A stretch of 64,000 bases of DNA from Gordonia sp. SL306. Its GTDB lineage: Bacteria > Actinomycetota > Actinomycetes > Mycobacteriales > Mycobacteriaceae. A program made the position numbers and the translations under genes. The stretch spans positions 868,001-932,000 of the forward strand of contig NZ_CP113063.1 in assembly GCF_026625785.1 (NCBI RefSeq), given 5' to 3'. Below, one piece after another: positions 1-9,100 of the stretch. A model generated the notes under the pieces. The model saw nothing but the letters and a program-made list of their open reading frames with translations, was not told the origin of the DNA and searched no databases. Within the stretch, counting starts at the first letter, position 1. Every line of letters starts with the position of its first letter.

Positions 1-1
1 T

Positions 2-166
2 GTCGAGGCGGGCGAGCTCGACGACGCCCTCGTCCGCCTGCAGAGACGACCAGGGGTGAGTCTCATCCCGCAGGAGGATCAGATGCTGCTGACCGACGCC
101 GACCGGTCGGCCGCGGTCCGGGTCGGCACCCAGCTGTGTCACCTCTTCGCGATCGAGGACCTGTGA
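2..166 (+). CDS. C-terminal end of an unidentified protein (partial)
   Basis: An open frame enters from the left edge and gives 54 residues ending FAIEDL before a TGA at 164-166. The tail reads like a compact globular domain end (LIPQEDQMLL, RVGTQLCHLF), with no motif I can name. Its stop overlaps the ATG of the next gene (TGATG), so the two are probably co-transcribed and translationally coupled. A gene coupled to a HerA-like ATPase is often its partner in DNA processing or defence, but that is inference; too little is visible to assign a function. Confidence 0.6.
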   Translation, partial: VEAGELDDALVRLQRRPGVSLIPQEDQMLLTDADRSAAVRVGTQLCHLFAIEDL

Positions 167-3100
167 TGGACGAACCCACCAGGCAAGCGCTCGAATCGAT
201 CCGACTCGACTGGGCCGCCACCCCAGACGACGTCTGGGGATCACAGGCGCCACTGCATGTCCGGGGATTGCACGAGCCCACCGTGGACGAGGTCATCCGT
301 GCCTTCGACGACGCCAGGCGCAGCACCGGCGCGAGTCCGCTCGGTGTGGCCGTGCGGGGACCGGCAGGCGCGGGCAAGACCCACCTGCTCGGCCAGGTCC
401 GCGAACGCGTACACGCGGCAGGCGGATACTTCTTTCTCGTCAAACTCCTGGACGGCGAGGACTTCTGGCGTTCGGTGCTGGTCGCCATACTCGAGGACCT
501 GAGTCGGCCCACCCCGACCCACCGATCCCAACTCGCCCAGCTCCTCGATCAACTCGGCCGCGACACCGGGGTCGCGGCCGCCGATCTGGACGCCGTGACG
601 GGCACCACCGAGGTGACGCCCGAGATCCTCGACCGGTTCATCACGTCGGTGTACACCAAGCACTCGCGACACCGTCGCAGATCTCAACACATCCTGCGCG
701 CGCTCGTGCTGACCGAGGCGGACGACTTCGCCACCAAGGATCTCGGCGAGGCGTTTCTGCACCTCGACGTCGACGACGGGCAGGAGTTGGCCGTCTGGGG
801 TATCCGCAACGCCCGGCTCGGCTACCACGAGATCGTCGAGAACATCTCCCGGATCATCGCCTTCGACAATGCGTCGGTACTCGCCATCGACCAGATCGAC
901 ACGCTCATCGAGGCCGCGAAGTCGGAGAACCGCCACGACGAGAACGCGGTCGAGAAGGTCGCCCACGGCCTCATGTCCATCCGCGAGACGATGAGCCGTA
1001 CGGCGGCGGTGGTCTCGTGTATCACAGCCGCCTGGGACTACCTCGAGAACCGGGTCATGGCGTCGGCGACGGACCGGTTCCGTCAGCCACCCCACCTGCA
1101 ACGGCCGTCGACCGCCGACTTCGGACGCGCGTTGCTCGCCAAACGTTTTGCACCATGCTTCGCCGAGGTCGGCTTCCGCCCTCCCTACCCCACCTGGCCG
1201 GTCACCGACCGGGCGCTCGCGGCATCGGTGGACTTCACACCACGCGAACTGATGCGCACAGCCGACCGTCACATCGGCGCCTGCCTGCGCGCCGACACGT
1301 TCGCAGAGATGACGTCGCTGACCGCCGATCAACAGCCTGAGAACACCTCGCAGTCGGACGAGAATCCCGCACTCACACAGCTCGATCGGCGTTTCGACGA
1401 GCTGCTCGACGCGGCCGACCCGACACCGGCCGTGGCCCCGGAGAGCGAGGACCGCGTCGTCCCGCCGTTGCTCCAGGCGGGACTGGCCTCGTGGATCGAG
1501 GCACTCGGAGACGCCGGCACGGCCTTCAAACAGGATCCGAAGCCCAGCCCCAAAGCCGTTCTGCACGGGCGTATCCGGCGCATCCTCGACCCGGAGGCCG
1601 ATACCGAGCAGTCGTGGGCGTTTCGTGGCCTCTGCGCCTCACATCACCGCGCAGTGCAGGCCCGCCTCGCGAACGCGACGACGGCGGCGGGACTCTCCCG
1701 CGGGAGCGCGGCCCGTGCACTCGTCCTCCTCCGACGCGGACCCTGGCCGTCGGGTGCCAGGACCCAGGAGATGGTGGCCGAGTTCGAACAACGCGGCGGC
1801 CGGGTGATCGCCTGGACCGATGAGGACATCCGAGTACTCTCCGCGTTGGCGCGGTTACGTTCGGAGCGTTCGGAATTCCTCACCGAGTGGATCGCGCGAC
1901 GCAATCCCGCGGCCCGCGTCGGTTTCATCAAGGAGATCCTCGAGCCGGCCGTCGACGCAGCACCGCCCACCCTGGAGCCCATCCCGACCCCCACCGCTGC
2001 CGTGCGGACCGACGGCCCTCGCGGCTGGACCGCGCCGGAATCGACCCGCCCCGTCGACCGCTATGCCGTCCCCGCGCTCAGCGAGATCGCCCAGAACGTC
2101 GTCCTCGGCACATTCTCTGCCGTAAAGAGCTCGCCTCCAAGGGTTTCAGGGGCACCGGGTGCGGCAGCATCGCAGCGGAACCGCGCGACGTCACCGGACG
2201 GCACCGCCATCCCGCTCGGGACCGTGGTCGGTGACGGCCGTCCCGTGCACATCGGCCTCGAGGCCCTCCGCAAGCACATCGCTATCTTCGCCGGTTCGGG
2301 TTCGGGGAAGACCGTGCTGATCCGGCGGATCGTCGAAGAGGCTGCCCTGCAAGGTGTCTCCTCGATCGTGCTCGATGTGAACAACGACCTCGCGCGGCTG
2401 GGAACGGCGTGGCCGCAGGGGTCCCGCGACTGGCACACCGACGACGAGCGCAAGGCTGCCGACTTCCTCGCCGGCACCGAGGTCGTCGTGTTCACCCCCG
2501 GCCGCAGCAACGGCAGACCGCTGAGCTTTCGTCCGCTGCCGGATTTCGCGGGTGTCCTCGATGACCCGGACGAGTTCACCGCCGCGGTCGAATCCGCAGC
2601 GGCCGGTCTCATCCCCAGGGCCATGGTGGCAGGCAAGACCGCCAAGTCGGTGCAGTCGCGCGCGGTCCTGCACGATGCGCTCCGGTACTTCGGCAGACAG
2701 GGCGGCGGTGCGATCGCCGACTTCATCGACGTGCTCTCCGATCTGCCGGACGAGGTGAGCGGACTGATGAACGCGCACAAGTTCGCCGGTGAGATCGCCG
2801 AGAACCTGAAGGCGGCACGCGCCAACGACCCGTTGTTCGGCGGGCGCGGCGTCCCGGCGGACCCCGGCCTGCTGCTCACCCCCTCGCCGGGCTTCCGGGC
2901 CCGGGTGTCGGTGATCAACCTCGCGGCACTGAGCAGCGACGACAAGCGGAACAACTTCGTCAACGAGTTGCAGATGGCCCTGTTCGCATGGATCAAGAAG
3001 AACCCGGCGGCACAGCGACCGCTCGGCGGTCTCTTCGTGATGGACGAGGCGCAGAACTATGCGCCGTCGGACCGGACGACGCCGTGCACCCAGAGCACCC

Positions 3101-3432
3101 TCGCCCTGGTCTCCCAGGCCCGCAAGTACGGTCTTGGCCTGGTCTTCGCCACCCAGGCGCCGAAGGGGCTGGACAACAAGATCCCCGGCAACGCCTCGAC
3201 GCAGTTCTTCGGCCTCCTCAACTCCCCCGCCCAGATCTCCGCGGCCCAGGCGATCGCGAAGACCAAGGGCAGTGTCATCCCGGATGTCGGACGACTGTCG
3301 ACGGGCGTGTTCTACACGGCACTCGACGGCGGAGTGTTCGCGAAAACGCAGACTCCCTTGTGCCTCTCGTACCATCCGAAGAGCCCGCCGACGGAGGACG
3401 AAGTCGTCGCCATCGCCCGAGGAGACCGCTGA
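166..3432 (+). CDS. Two-ATPase-domain protein with C-terminal HerA/FtsK-like domain
   Basis: A protein of 1,088 residues with two P-loop NTPase domains. The N-terminal one has Walker A GPAGAGKTHLLG near residue 65 and a Walker B-like VLAIDQID near residue 240. The C-terminal one has Walker A AGSGSGKTVLIRR near residue 710 and Walker B LFVMDEAQNYAP near residue 955, then the GLVFATQAPKG segment typical of HerA/FtsK-type DNA-translocating ATPases. The middle (about 400-700) has no recognised fold. I chose the ATG at 166 because it overlaps the upstream stop; a GTG at 136 is in frame. No signal peptide or membrane segment is seen, so it should be cytosolic. HerA-like ATPases with a second ATPase occur in DNA repair and in several phage-defence systems. 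I cannot match this one to a named system, so the role is open. Confidence 0.8.
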   Translation: MDEPTRQALESIRLDWAATPDDVWGSQAPLHVRGLHEPTVDEVIRAFDDARRSTGASPLGVAVRGPAGAGKTHLLGQVRERVHAAGGYFFLVKLLDGEDFWRSVLVAILEDLSRPTPTHRSQLAQLLDQLGRDTGVAAADLDAVTGTTEVTPEILDRFITSVYTKHSRHRRRSQHILRALVLTEADDFATKDLGEAFLHLDVDDGQELAVWGIRNARLGYHEIVENISRIIAFDNASVLAIDQIDTLIEAAKSENRHDENAVEKVAHGLMSIRETMSRTAAVVSCITAAWDYLENRVMASATDRFRQPPHLQRPSTADFGRALLAKRFAPCFAEVGFRPPYPTWPVTDRALAASVDFTPRELMRTADRHIGACLRADTFAEMTSLTADQQPENTSQSDENPALTQLDRRFDELLDAADPTPAVAPESEDRVVPPLLQAGLASWIEALGDAGTAFKQDPKPSPKAVLHGRIRRILDPEADTEQSWAFRGLCASHHRAVQARLANATTAAGLSRGSAARALVLLRRGPWPSGARTQEMVAEFEQRGGRVIAWTDEDIRVLSALARLRSERSEFLTEWIARRNPAARVGFIKEILEPAVDAAPPTLEPIPTPTAAVRTDGPRGWTAPESTRPVDRYAVPALSEIAQNVVLGTFSAVKSSPPRVSGAPGAAASQRNRATSPDGTAIPLGTVVGDGRPVHIGLEALRKHIAIFAGSGSGKTVLIRRIVEEAALQGVSSIVLDVNNDLARLGTAWPQGSRDWHTDDERKAADFLAGTEVVVFTPGRSNGRPLSFRPLPDFAGVLDDPDEFTAAVESAAAGLIPRAMVAGKTAKSVQSRAVLHDALRYFGRQGGGAIADFIDVLSDLPDEVSGLMNAHKFAGEIAENLKAARANDPLFGGRGVPADPGLLLTPSPGFRARVSVINLAALSSDDKRNNFVNELQMALFAWIKKNPAAQRPLGGLFVMDEAQNYAPSDRTTPCTQSTLALVSQARKYGLGLVFATQAPKGLDNKIPGNASTQFFGLLNSPAQISAAQAIAKTKGSVIPDVGRLSTGVFYTALDGGVFAKTQTPLCLSYHPKSPPTEDEVVAIARGDR

Positions 3433-3501
3433 CCTGCTGCGCGCGGTTCTGTCGGACCCGTTTGCTCTACTCGAGGGCATCTTCGAACAAAGGAGCGAAT
3501 C

Positions 3502-4101
3502 ATGTCCGACCATGCCGCCGCCATCCGGGGACTGCGCCGCTGGCATCCGAACCCGTTGGTTCAGGACACGATCAACCGAATCCGAGCACACGGATGGGCG
3601 GTGACCGCCATCAGTGAGCAATGCTCGTGCCCGTCCGACGAGTGCCATCCGCCGGATTGCTCCTTTGCCTACACCTCGGGGATGGGTCTGCACAGCATCC
3701 CGGAACTCGCCGTCTACGGGCTCGACGCCTGGACGAGCCGGGAGTTGCTCAACGAGCTCGGCGACATCTTCCACACCTACGACTGGCGGGACGCGGTCGA
3801 TCGCGGTGTCGACATCATGGTGAGCTCGCTCGATGTCCCGGTCCGCGTCATCGAGATGATCGACAAGGACGATCTGATCGTGACGGGCGAGTTGTTCCCG
3901 GACGCGCCGGCGCTGCAGGCGGTCTGGGCGGATGACTTCGGGAAATACCCGTGGGACGAGGGCTATTCGCTCGCCGAGCTCGATCAGAAGCTGAAAGGCG
4001 TCGCCGGGACGGGCGCAGATCGGGTCCGGGTACAGCGGGTGATCAGCCGCGGGCCCGGCCCCAACCGGGCGCAGCGTAGAGCTGCGCTGCGGCGACGCTG
4101 A
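3502..4101 (+). CDS. DUF4262 domain-containing protein
   Basis: 199 residues. The central region has the DUF4262 pattern: FAYTSGMGL, then PELAVYGLDAWTSRELLNELGDIF, then ALQAVWADDFGKYPWDEGY. The family's biochemical role is unknown to me. The N-terminal part carries a small Cys/His cluster (CSCPSDECHPPDC, near residues 42-54) that could bind metal. The tail is basic (NRAQRRAALRRR). The start at 3502 is backed by AAAGGAGCG eight bases upstream. It lies 69 bases after the two-ATPase gene on the same strand, so it may share its transcript. A strong hairpin follows at once. Whether it works with the ATPase or is only a neighbour cannot be told. Confidence 0.8.
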   Translation: MSDHAAAIRGLRRWHPNPLVQDTINRIRAHGWAVTAISEQCSCPSDECHPPDCSFAYTSGMGLHSIPELAVYGLDAWTSRELLNELGDIFHTYDWRDAVDRGVDIMVSSLDVPVRVIEMIDKDDLIVTGELFPDAPALQAVWADDFGKYPWDEGYSLAELDQKLKGVAGTGADRVRVQRVISRGPGPNRAQRRAALRRR

Positions 4102-4106
4102 ACGCA

Positions 4107-4146
4107 CGAACGGCCCCACCTCTCGCCCGAGAGGTGGGGCCGTTCG
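4107..4146. terminator. Perfect 19-bp hairpin between converging genes
   Basis: CGAACGGCCCCACCTCTCG at 4107-4125 is repeated exactly in reverse complement at 4128-4146, with a 2-base gap. It starts five bases after the DUF4262 stop and lies between that gene and rpsN, which converge, so it could end transcription from both sides. There is no T-run after it, which is common for actinobacterial terminators. Confidence 0.8.
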
Positions 4147-4160
4147 AACTGCGTTGTGCC

Positions 4161-4211
4161 GCTGGTGGTCTCGATACGCCCTGCGCTAGCGCTCCGGGCT
4201 ACTCGACCAGC
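4161..4211. repeat. Partly palindromic intergenic repeat-like element
   Basis: The segment opens GCTGGTGGTCTCGATACGCC and closes GGCTACTCGACCAGC around a perfect palindrome, GCGCTAGCGC, at 4183-4192. From memory, elements pairing 'GGTCTCGATACGC' with 'GCTACTCGACCA' are scattered between genes in many actinobacterial genomes. Only one copy is in this window, so the repeat status rests on that recollection. It sits between the hairpin at 4107-4146 and the 3' end of rpsN. Confidence 0.5.
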
Positions 4212-4220
4212 GGCGAAAAG

Positions 4221-4406
4221 TCACCAGCTCGACTTCTGCACGCCCGGGAGCTCACCGGCGTGTGCCATCTCGCGCAGGCACACACGGCAGAGGCCGAACT
4301 TGCGGAACACCGAGTGCGGACGGCCGCAACGGTTGCACCGGGTGTAGCCCCGCACGGCGAACTTGGGCTTTTTGTTGGCCTTGTTGACCAGAGCCTTCTT
4401 TGCCAT
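4221..4406 (-). CDS. rpsN: 30S ribosomal protein S14 type Z
   Basis: 61 residues, the usual length of the short zinc-binding form of S14 (rpsZ/rpsN1). Two CxxC pairs, CNRC and CRVC, form the zinc ribbon, and the central [26 protein letters not shown] block is characteristic (shown here as overlapping short motifs). It binds 16S rRNA in the 30S head. It begins one base after the rplE stop, as the last gene of a four-gene leftward operon. In most bacteria rpsH follows; here the coding strand runs into the palindromic element and hairpin instead. Confidence 0.97.
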   Translation of the reverse strand: MAKKALVNKANKKPKFAVRGYTRCNRCGRPHSVFRKFGLCRVCLREMAHAGELPGVQKSSW

Positions 4407-4407
4407 G

Positions 4408-4986
4408 TCAGTTGTCCTTCACGGAGTTGTCTTTGAACGGGAAGCCCAGCGCGCGAAGCAGTGCGCGGCCTTCGTCGTCGGTGGTGGCCGAGGTGACGAC
4501 AGTGATGTCCATACCCCGCGGCCGATCGATGTTGTCGATGTTGATCTCGTGGAACATCGACTGCTCGTTCAGGCCGAACGTGTAGTTGCCGTTGCCGTCG
4601 AACTGACGATCCGACAGTCCGCGGAAGTCGCGGATACGCGGGAGAGCGATGGACACGAGTCGGTCCAGGAACTCCCACATCCGGTCACCGCGCAGCGTGG
4701 CACGGGCACCGATCGGCATGCCCTCACGCAGCTTGAACTGCGCGATGGACTTGCGGGCGCGACGGATCTCCGGCCGCTGACCCGTGATCAGAGCGAGGTC
4801 CGAGACCGCGCCGTTGATCAGCTTGGCGTCGCGGGCGGCGTCGCCCACACCCATGTTCACCACGACCTTGACCACGCCGGGGATCTGCATGACGTTGTCG
4901 TAGGTGAATTCCTTGTTGAGCGCGTCCTTGATTTCCTCGCGGTAGCGCGTCTTCAGCCGAGGCTGGACATTCTCAGTAGTGGTCAT
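4408..4986 (-). CDS. rplE: 50S ribosomal protein L5
   Basis: 192 residues, close to the length seen in mycobacteria. L5 hallmarks include [46 protein letters not shown] and the C-terminal [20 protein letters not shown]5 binds 5S rRNA and contacts tRNA in the P site. I place the start at the ATG at 4986 ([11 protein letters not shown]), which overlaps the end of rplX; an open extension upstream to 5043 is the rplX 3' end in another frame. It is translated between rplX and rpsN in one operon. Confidence 0.97.
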   Translation of the reverse strand: MTTTENVQPRLKTRYREEIKDALNKEFTYDNVMQIPGVVKVVVNMGVGDAARDAKLINGAVSDLALITGQRPEIRRARKSIAQFKLREGMPIGARATLRGDRMWEFLDRLVSIALPRIRDFRGLSDRQFDGNGNYTFGLNEQSMFHEINIDNIDRPRGMDITVVTSATTDDEGRALLRALGFPFKDNSVKDN

Positions 4987-4987
4987 G

Positions 4988-5305
4988 TCAGATGTCCTTC
5001 CCGTTCTTGCGGGAAATCCGGACCTTCTTGCCGGTCTCCGCATCCTCGCGGTAGCCCACGCGGGTCGGAGTTCCGTCGGAGTCGACGACCATCACGTTCG
5101 AGACGTGGATCGAGGCCTCCTGGGTCACGATGCCGCCGGAGGCTGCACCACGCTCGTTCGCCGAGGCGGCGGTGTGCTTCTTGATTCGGTTCACGCCCTC
5201 GACCAGGACCCGCTGCTCCTTCGGGAAGGCCTGGATGACCTTGCCCTTGGCGCCCTTGTCCTTGCCCGAGATGACGATCACGGTGTCACCCTTGTGCACC
5301 TTCAT
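4988..5305 (-). CDS. rplX: 50S ribosomal protein L24
   Basis: 105 residues, starting [18 protein letters not shown], the KOW motif that binds 23S rRNA early in large-subunit assembly. The [12 protein letters not shown] segment and the C-terminal [13 protein letters not shown] also match the family. It lies one base after rplN and one base before the rplE start, in the normal spc order. Confidence 0.97.
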   Translation of the reverse strand: MKVHKGDTVIVISGKDKGAKGKVIQAFPKEQRVLVEGVNRIKKHTAASANERGAASGGIVTQEASIHVSNVMVVDSDGTPTRVGYREDAETGKKVRISRKNGKDI

Positions 5306-5306
5306 G

Positions 5307-5675
5307 TCAGATCACCTCCGGTGCCAGCGACACGATCTTCATGAACTTCTTCTCACGCAGCTCACGGCCGACCGGGCCGAAGATGCGGGTACCACGGGGA
5401 TCGCTCTCACCCTTGAGGATGACGGCGGCGTTCTCGTCGAAGCGGATGTAGCTTCCGTCCGCACGACGGCGCTCCTTGGAGGTGCGCACGATGACCGCCT
5501 TGACGACCTCACCCTTTTTGACGTTGCCGCCCGGGATGGCGTCTTTGACAGTGGCGACGATCACGTCACCAATGCCGGCGTAGCGCCGCGAGGAACCGCC
5601 CAACACGCGGATGCAAAGGATTTCCTTCGCACCGGTGTTGTCGGCGACCCGCAGGCGAGATTCCTGCTGAATCAC
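5307..5675 (-). CDS. rplN: 50S ribosomal protein L14
   Basis: 122 residues, the standard L14 length. It starts [23 protein letters not shown] and carries [15 protein letters not shown] and [22 protein letters not shown], all diagnostic. L14 binds 23S rRNA and bridges to the 30S subunit. The start is GTG at 5675, with AAGGAG eight bases upstream on the minus strand. It is the first gene of the four-gene unit, so the operon promoter should lie in the gap to the right, shared with the divergent NRPS gene. I could not pick out a clear -35/-10 pair. Confidence 0.97.
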   Translation of the reverse strand: MIQQESRLRVADNTGAKEILCIRVLGGSSRRYAGIGDVIVATVKDAIPGGNVKKGEVVKAVIVRTSKERRRADGSYIRFDENAAVILKGESDPRGTRIFGPVGRELREKKFMKIVSLAPEVI

Positions 5676-6148
5676 TCGTCAATCTCCTTGACCTGGATGT
5701 TTATGTCCGCCGGATTGCCGACCCGACGCACACGGTCTGTCACCACCGGACACGCGCCTGCCTGGGGTTTTGCGTCCGACATCGCGTCAGAGCGGCCATC
5801 CCAGTGGGTTCACGAGCCGATTCGCGACACATCTGTGCCGCAGGCAACCCCACAAGTGTAGGGGAAACCGCAGGTCGGAACCAAATCCCGGCCGATGCGG
5901 TCGTTCACTCCACGATATCGCGGTTGCTGTCGGCGAGATTCCGGTTGCTGTCGGCGCAGTTCCCGTTGCTGTCGGCGAGATATCGGTTGCTGTCGGCGAA
6001 ATGTCCGCTTCTCGTCGACGCGATGCCGCGTCGATTCGCGCTGCCGTCGATCCGGACCAATCTGCGGCGCCCCCTCACGCGAAGCACCGATAGACGGCCG
6101 ACGCACCGGCAACCCGCCGAGCCAACAGCCGACCAGAGGGAGGACCGC
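5676..6148. other. Divergent intergenic region between rplN and NRPS 1
   Basis: 473 bases that must hold the leftward ribosomal promoter and the rightward NRPS promoter. The reading frame of NRPS 1 stays open back to an ATG at 5804. The 115 residues this would add are Arg-rich and made largely of the translated 21-bp repeat, with no resemblance to a C domain. I take it as non-coding leader. No iron box, clear sigma-70 pair or riboswitch was recognised. The main structure is the tandem repeat at 5923-6006. Confidence 0.6.
5923..6006. repeat. Four-copy 21-bp tandem repeat in the NRPS leader
   Basis: The core GTTGCTGTCGGCG begins at 5923, 5944, 5965 and 5986, a period of exactly 21 bp. The rest of each unit varies slightly (GAGATTCCG, CAGTTCCC, GAGATATCG, AAATGTCC). 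A degraded fifth unit may continue from 6007. A spacing of 21 bp is two turns of B-DNA, so equivalent bases face the same side. The array ends about 140 bp before the NRPS start codon. Confidence 0.85.
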
Positions 6149-9100
6149 GTGACCACCGACAACGCCATCCGGACCGACATCGGTCACATCGCCCCCCAGG
6201 GCGCGATCCCGATGACCGCCGCACAGCGCGGCATCTTCTACGCCCAGCAACTCGATCCCGAGGTGCCCATGTCGGTGGCGGCGTTCGCGGAGTTCCGCGA
6301 CGATGTCGACGCCGACGTCATGGAGAGCGCGGTCGCCGCCACGGCGCACGAGACCGAGTCGGGACGCCTGCGGCTGATCGCCACCGACGACGGCGAGCCC
6401 GTGACTCTCGTCGACGACGACCGGACGATCATCCTCGGCCGCCGGGACTTCTCCGACGCCGACGACCCGCGGGCCGCGGCGATGGCCTGGATCGACGATC
6501 ACCGGTCACATGCCACCGACCTCTACAACGACGAGCTGCTGCAGACCTACCTGCTGCGCCTCGGCGACAAACACCACATCTGGTACTGCTGGGGCCACCA
6601 CCTCGCCTTCGACGGCTATGCCGCGATGTACATGATGATGCGCGTCGCCCAGCACTACACCGCGATCGTCGGCGACGGTGAGGTGCCGCCCGCCCAGATC
6701 GCGTCGATGGCACAGATCGCCGACTTCGACCGGGAGTACCGCTCGTCCGAGGCCTTCGCCGATGACCGGCGCTACTGGGCCGACCACCTCCTCGACGACA
6801 CAGGCGCCCTCCCCGAGATCACCTCCCTCTCGACGGCGACCGCGGCGGCGGCTCCCACCGCCACCGTGCGGGCGCACACCCTCCCCCAGCCCCTCGTCGA
6901 GCGCATCCGTGAGATCGCCCGCGATCACACCGTCCGGCCCGCCTCGGTGATCACCGCGGCGGTGGCCGTCTACCTCGCGCGTTTCGCCGATCGCGACGAG
7001 GCGATGCTGAGCCTGCCGGTCGCCGCCCGCGACCGCGACATCCTGCGGACGTCGGCCGGCCTGACGTCGAACGTCGTGCCGGTGCGCGCCCGCATCGACG
7101 CACCCGGTGAGCAAGAGGTCACGCTCGGCGAGTTCCTCCGCACGGTGAATGCCGACGTCAAACAGGCTGTGCGCCACCAGAAGTTCCGCCACGAGGACAT
7201 CACCGGCGACGTACTCGGGTCGCCCGGCGGACGTCGTGGCTTCTTCGGGCCGATGGTCAACGTGATGCTGTTCTTCGAGCACATCGACTTCGGCACGCTG
7301 CGCGGCGAGCTCAACGTGCTCTCCACCGGACCGGTCGAGGACGCGTCGATCAACGTCTACGACGGTTTCACCGGCGGCATGCGCCTCGACCTCGAGGCCA
7401 ATCCGAATGTCTATTCGCCCGAGGAGATCGAGCGCCATCACGACCGGATCGTCTCCTTCGTCGAGCGGTTCGTGCTGGCCGATCCCGGCCGACCGGTCAC
7501 CTCGATCCCGTTGATCGCCGACGACGAGGGACCCGTCGCCCGCCGATTCGCGACCGGCGACGCCGTCGATCTCGGCGACACCACTCTGGTGGACCTCCTC
7601 ACCGACTCGTTCGGGAGCCACGCCACGCAGACCGCGATCATCGACGTCGACGGCGAATCCCTCGACCACTCGGAGTTCGCCGCCCGCGCCCGGTCGGTGG
7701 CCGAGGGCCTGCGTGCCCGCGGCATCGGACCCGAATCGGTGGTGGGCGTCGGCCTCCCGCGCAGCGTCGAACAAATCGTCGCGTTGCACGGGGTGACCCT
7801 GGCCGGCGGGGCATTCCTGCCGGTCGACCCTGCCGAACCCGCGGCCCGTCTACAGCACATCCTCGACACCGCGCGGCCCGCCGTCGTGATCACCCCGGAC
7901 GGCGCCGCCCTGCCCGACCACGATGTCGACACCGTCGGTCTCGATGAACTCCGGACCGATGCCCATCCCGGCCGCGGTCGCCACGCGGTGCACACACCCC
8001 GCGCCACGCAACTGCACGCCGATCATCCCGCGTACGTGCTGTTCACCTCGGGTTCCACCGGAAAACCCAAGGGCGTCATGATCAGTCACCGGTCGATCGT
8101 CAACCGGTTGTCGTGGATGCAATCCCGGTACGGCCTCGACAGCACCGATCGCGTGCTGCAGAAGACACCGGCCACTTTCGACGTATCCGTCTGGGAGTTC
8201 TACTGGCCCATGATCACCGGGGCGACGATGGTGATACCGAGCCCGGACGGCCATCGCGACCCGTGGTATCTGCGCGACGTGATCGCCCGGCACGCGGTCA
8301 CCACCACCCACTTCGTCCCGTCCATGCTCTCGGCCTTCGCCGCCGCACACGGCGGGGACGACGGAGTGGTCGACGATCTGCGGTCACTGCGCCGGATCGT
8401 CACGAGCGGCGAGGCACTCACCCCGGAAGCCGTCGCGGCCCTCGGACGTCTCACCGACGCACCGGTCCACAATCTGTACGGCCCCACCGAGGCGGCCGTC
8501 GACGTCACCTTCCACGACCACTGCGCATCCGATGCCGGCGCGGTGCCCATCGGCGCGCCCGTCTGGAACACGACGGTCCAGGTCCTCGACCACCGACTGG
8601 CGCCCCAGCCGATCGGCGCGATCGGTGAGCTCTATCTGGGCGGCGTCCAGCTCGCGCGCGGCTACCGCAATCGTCCCGATCTGACGGCCGGCCGGTTCGT
8701 GGCCGATCCGTACGGCACCGGCACTCGTCTCTATCGCACCGGCGATCTGGTCCGCCGCCGCGCCGACGGCGAGCTGGAGTACCTGGGCCGCAGTGACTCT
8801 CAGGTGAAGATCCGCGGACAGCGAGTGGAACTCGGCGAGATCGAGGCCGCGTTGAGCAGCCTCGACGGCGTCCGCGCCGCCGGCGTGGTCGTCCGGGACG
8901 ACGTGGTCGCCGACTCAGCCGCCGTCGTCGGCTATGTCAGCGGCGACGATCTGTCCGACCGCACCCTGCGGACCGAACTCGCCGACCGTCTCCCCGAGCA
9001 CATGGTCCCGACGACGATCGTCGTGCTCGACGATCTGCCCACGACCGCCAACGGCAAGCTCGACCGGCGCGCGCTGCCCGCACCGCCGCGGCCCGACTCC

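Noticed and set aside
2191-4119. Long minus-strand frame (642 codons) opposite the ATPase and DUF4262 genes
   Set aside because: It is a shadow frame of high-GC coding DNA, full of Arg/Gly/Val/Asp and without any domain; the plus-strand genes carry clear motifs.
5804-6148. Extending NRPS 1 to an in-frame ATG at 5804
   Set aside because: The extra 115 residues are Arg-rich and consist mostly of the translated 21-bp repeat; the GTG at 6149 has a good ribosome site right before a normal C-domain opening.
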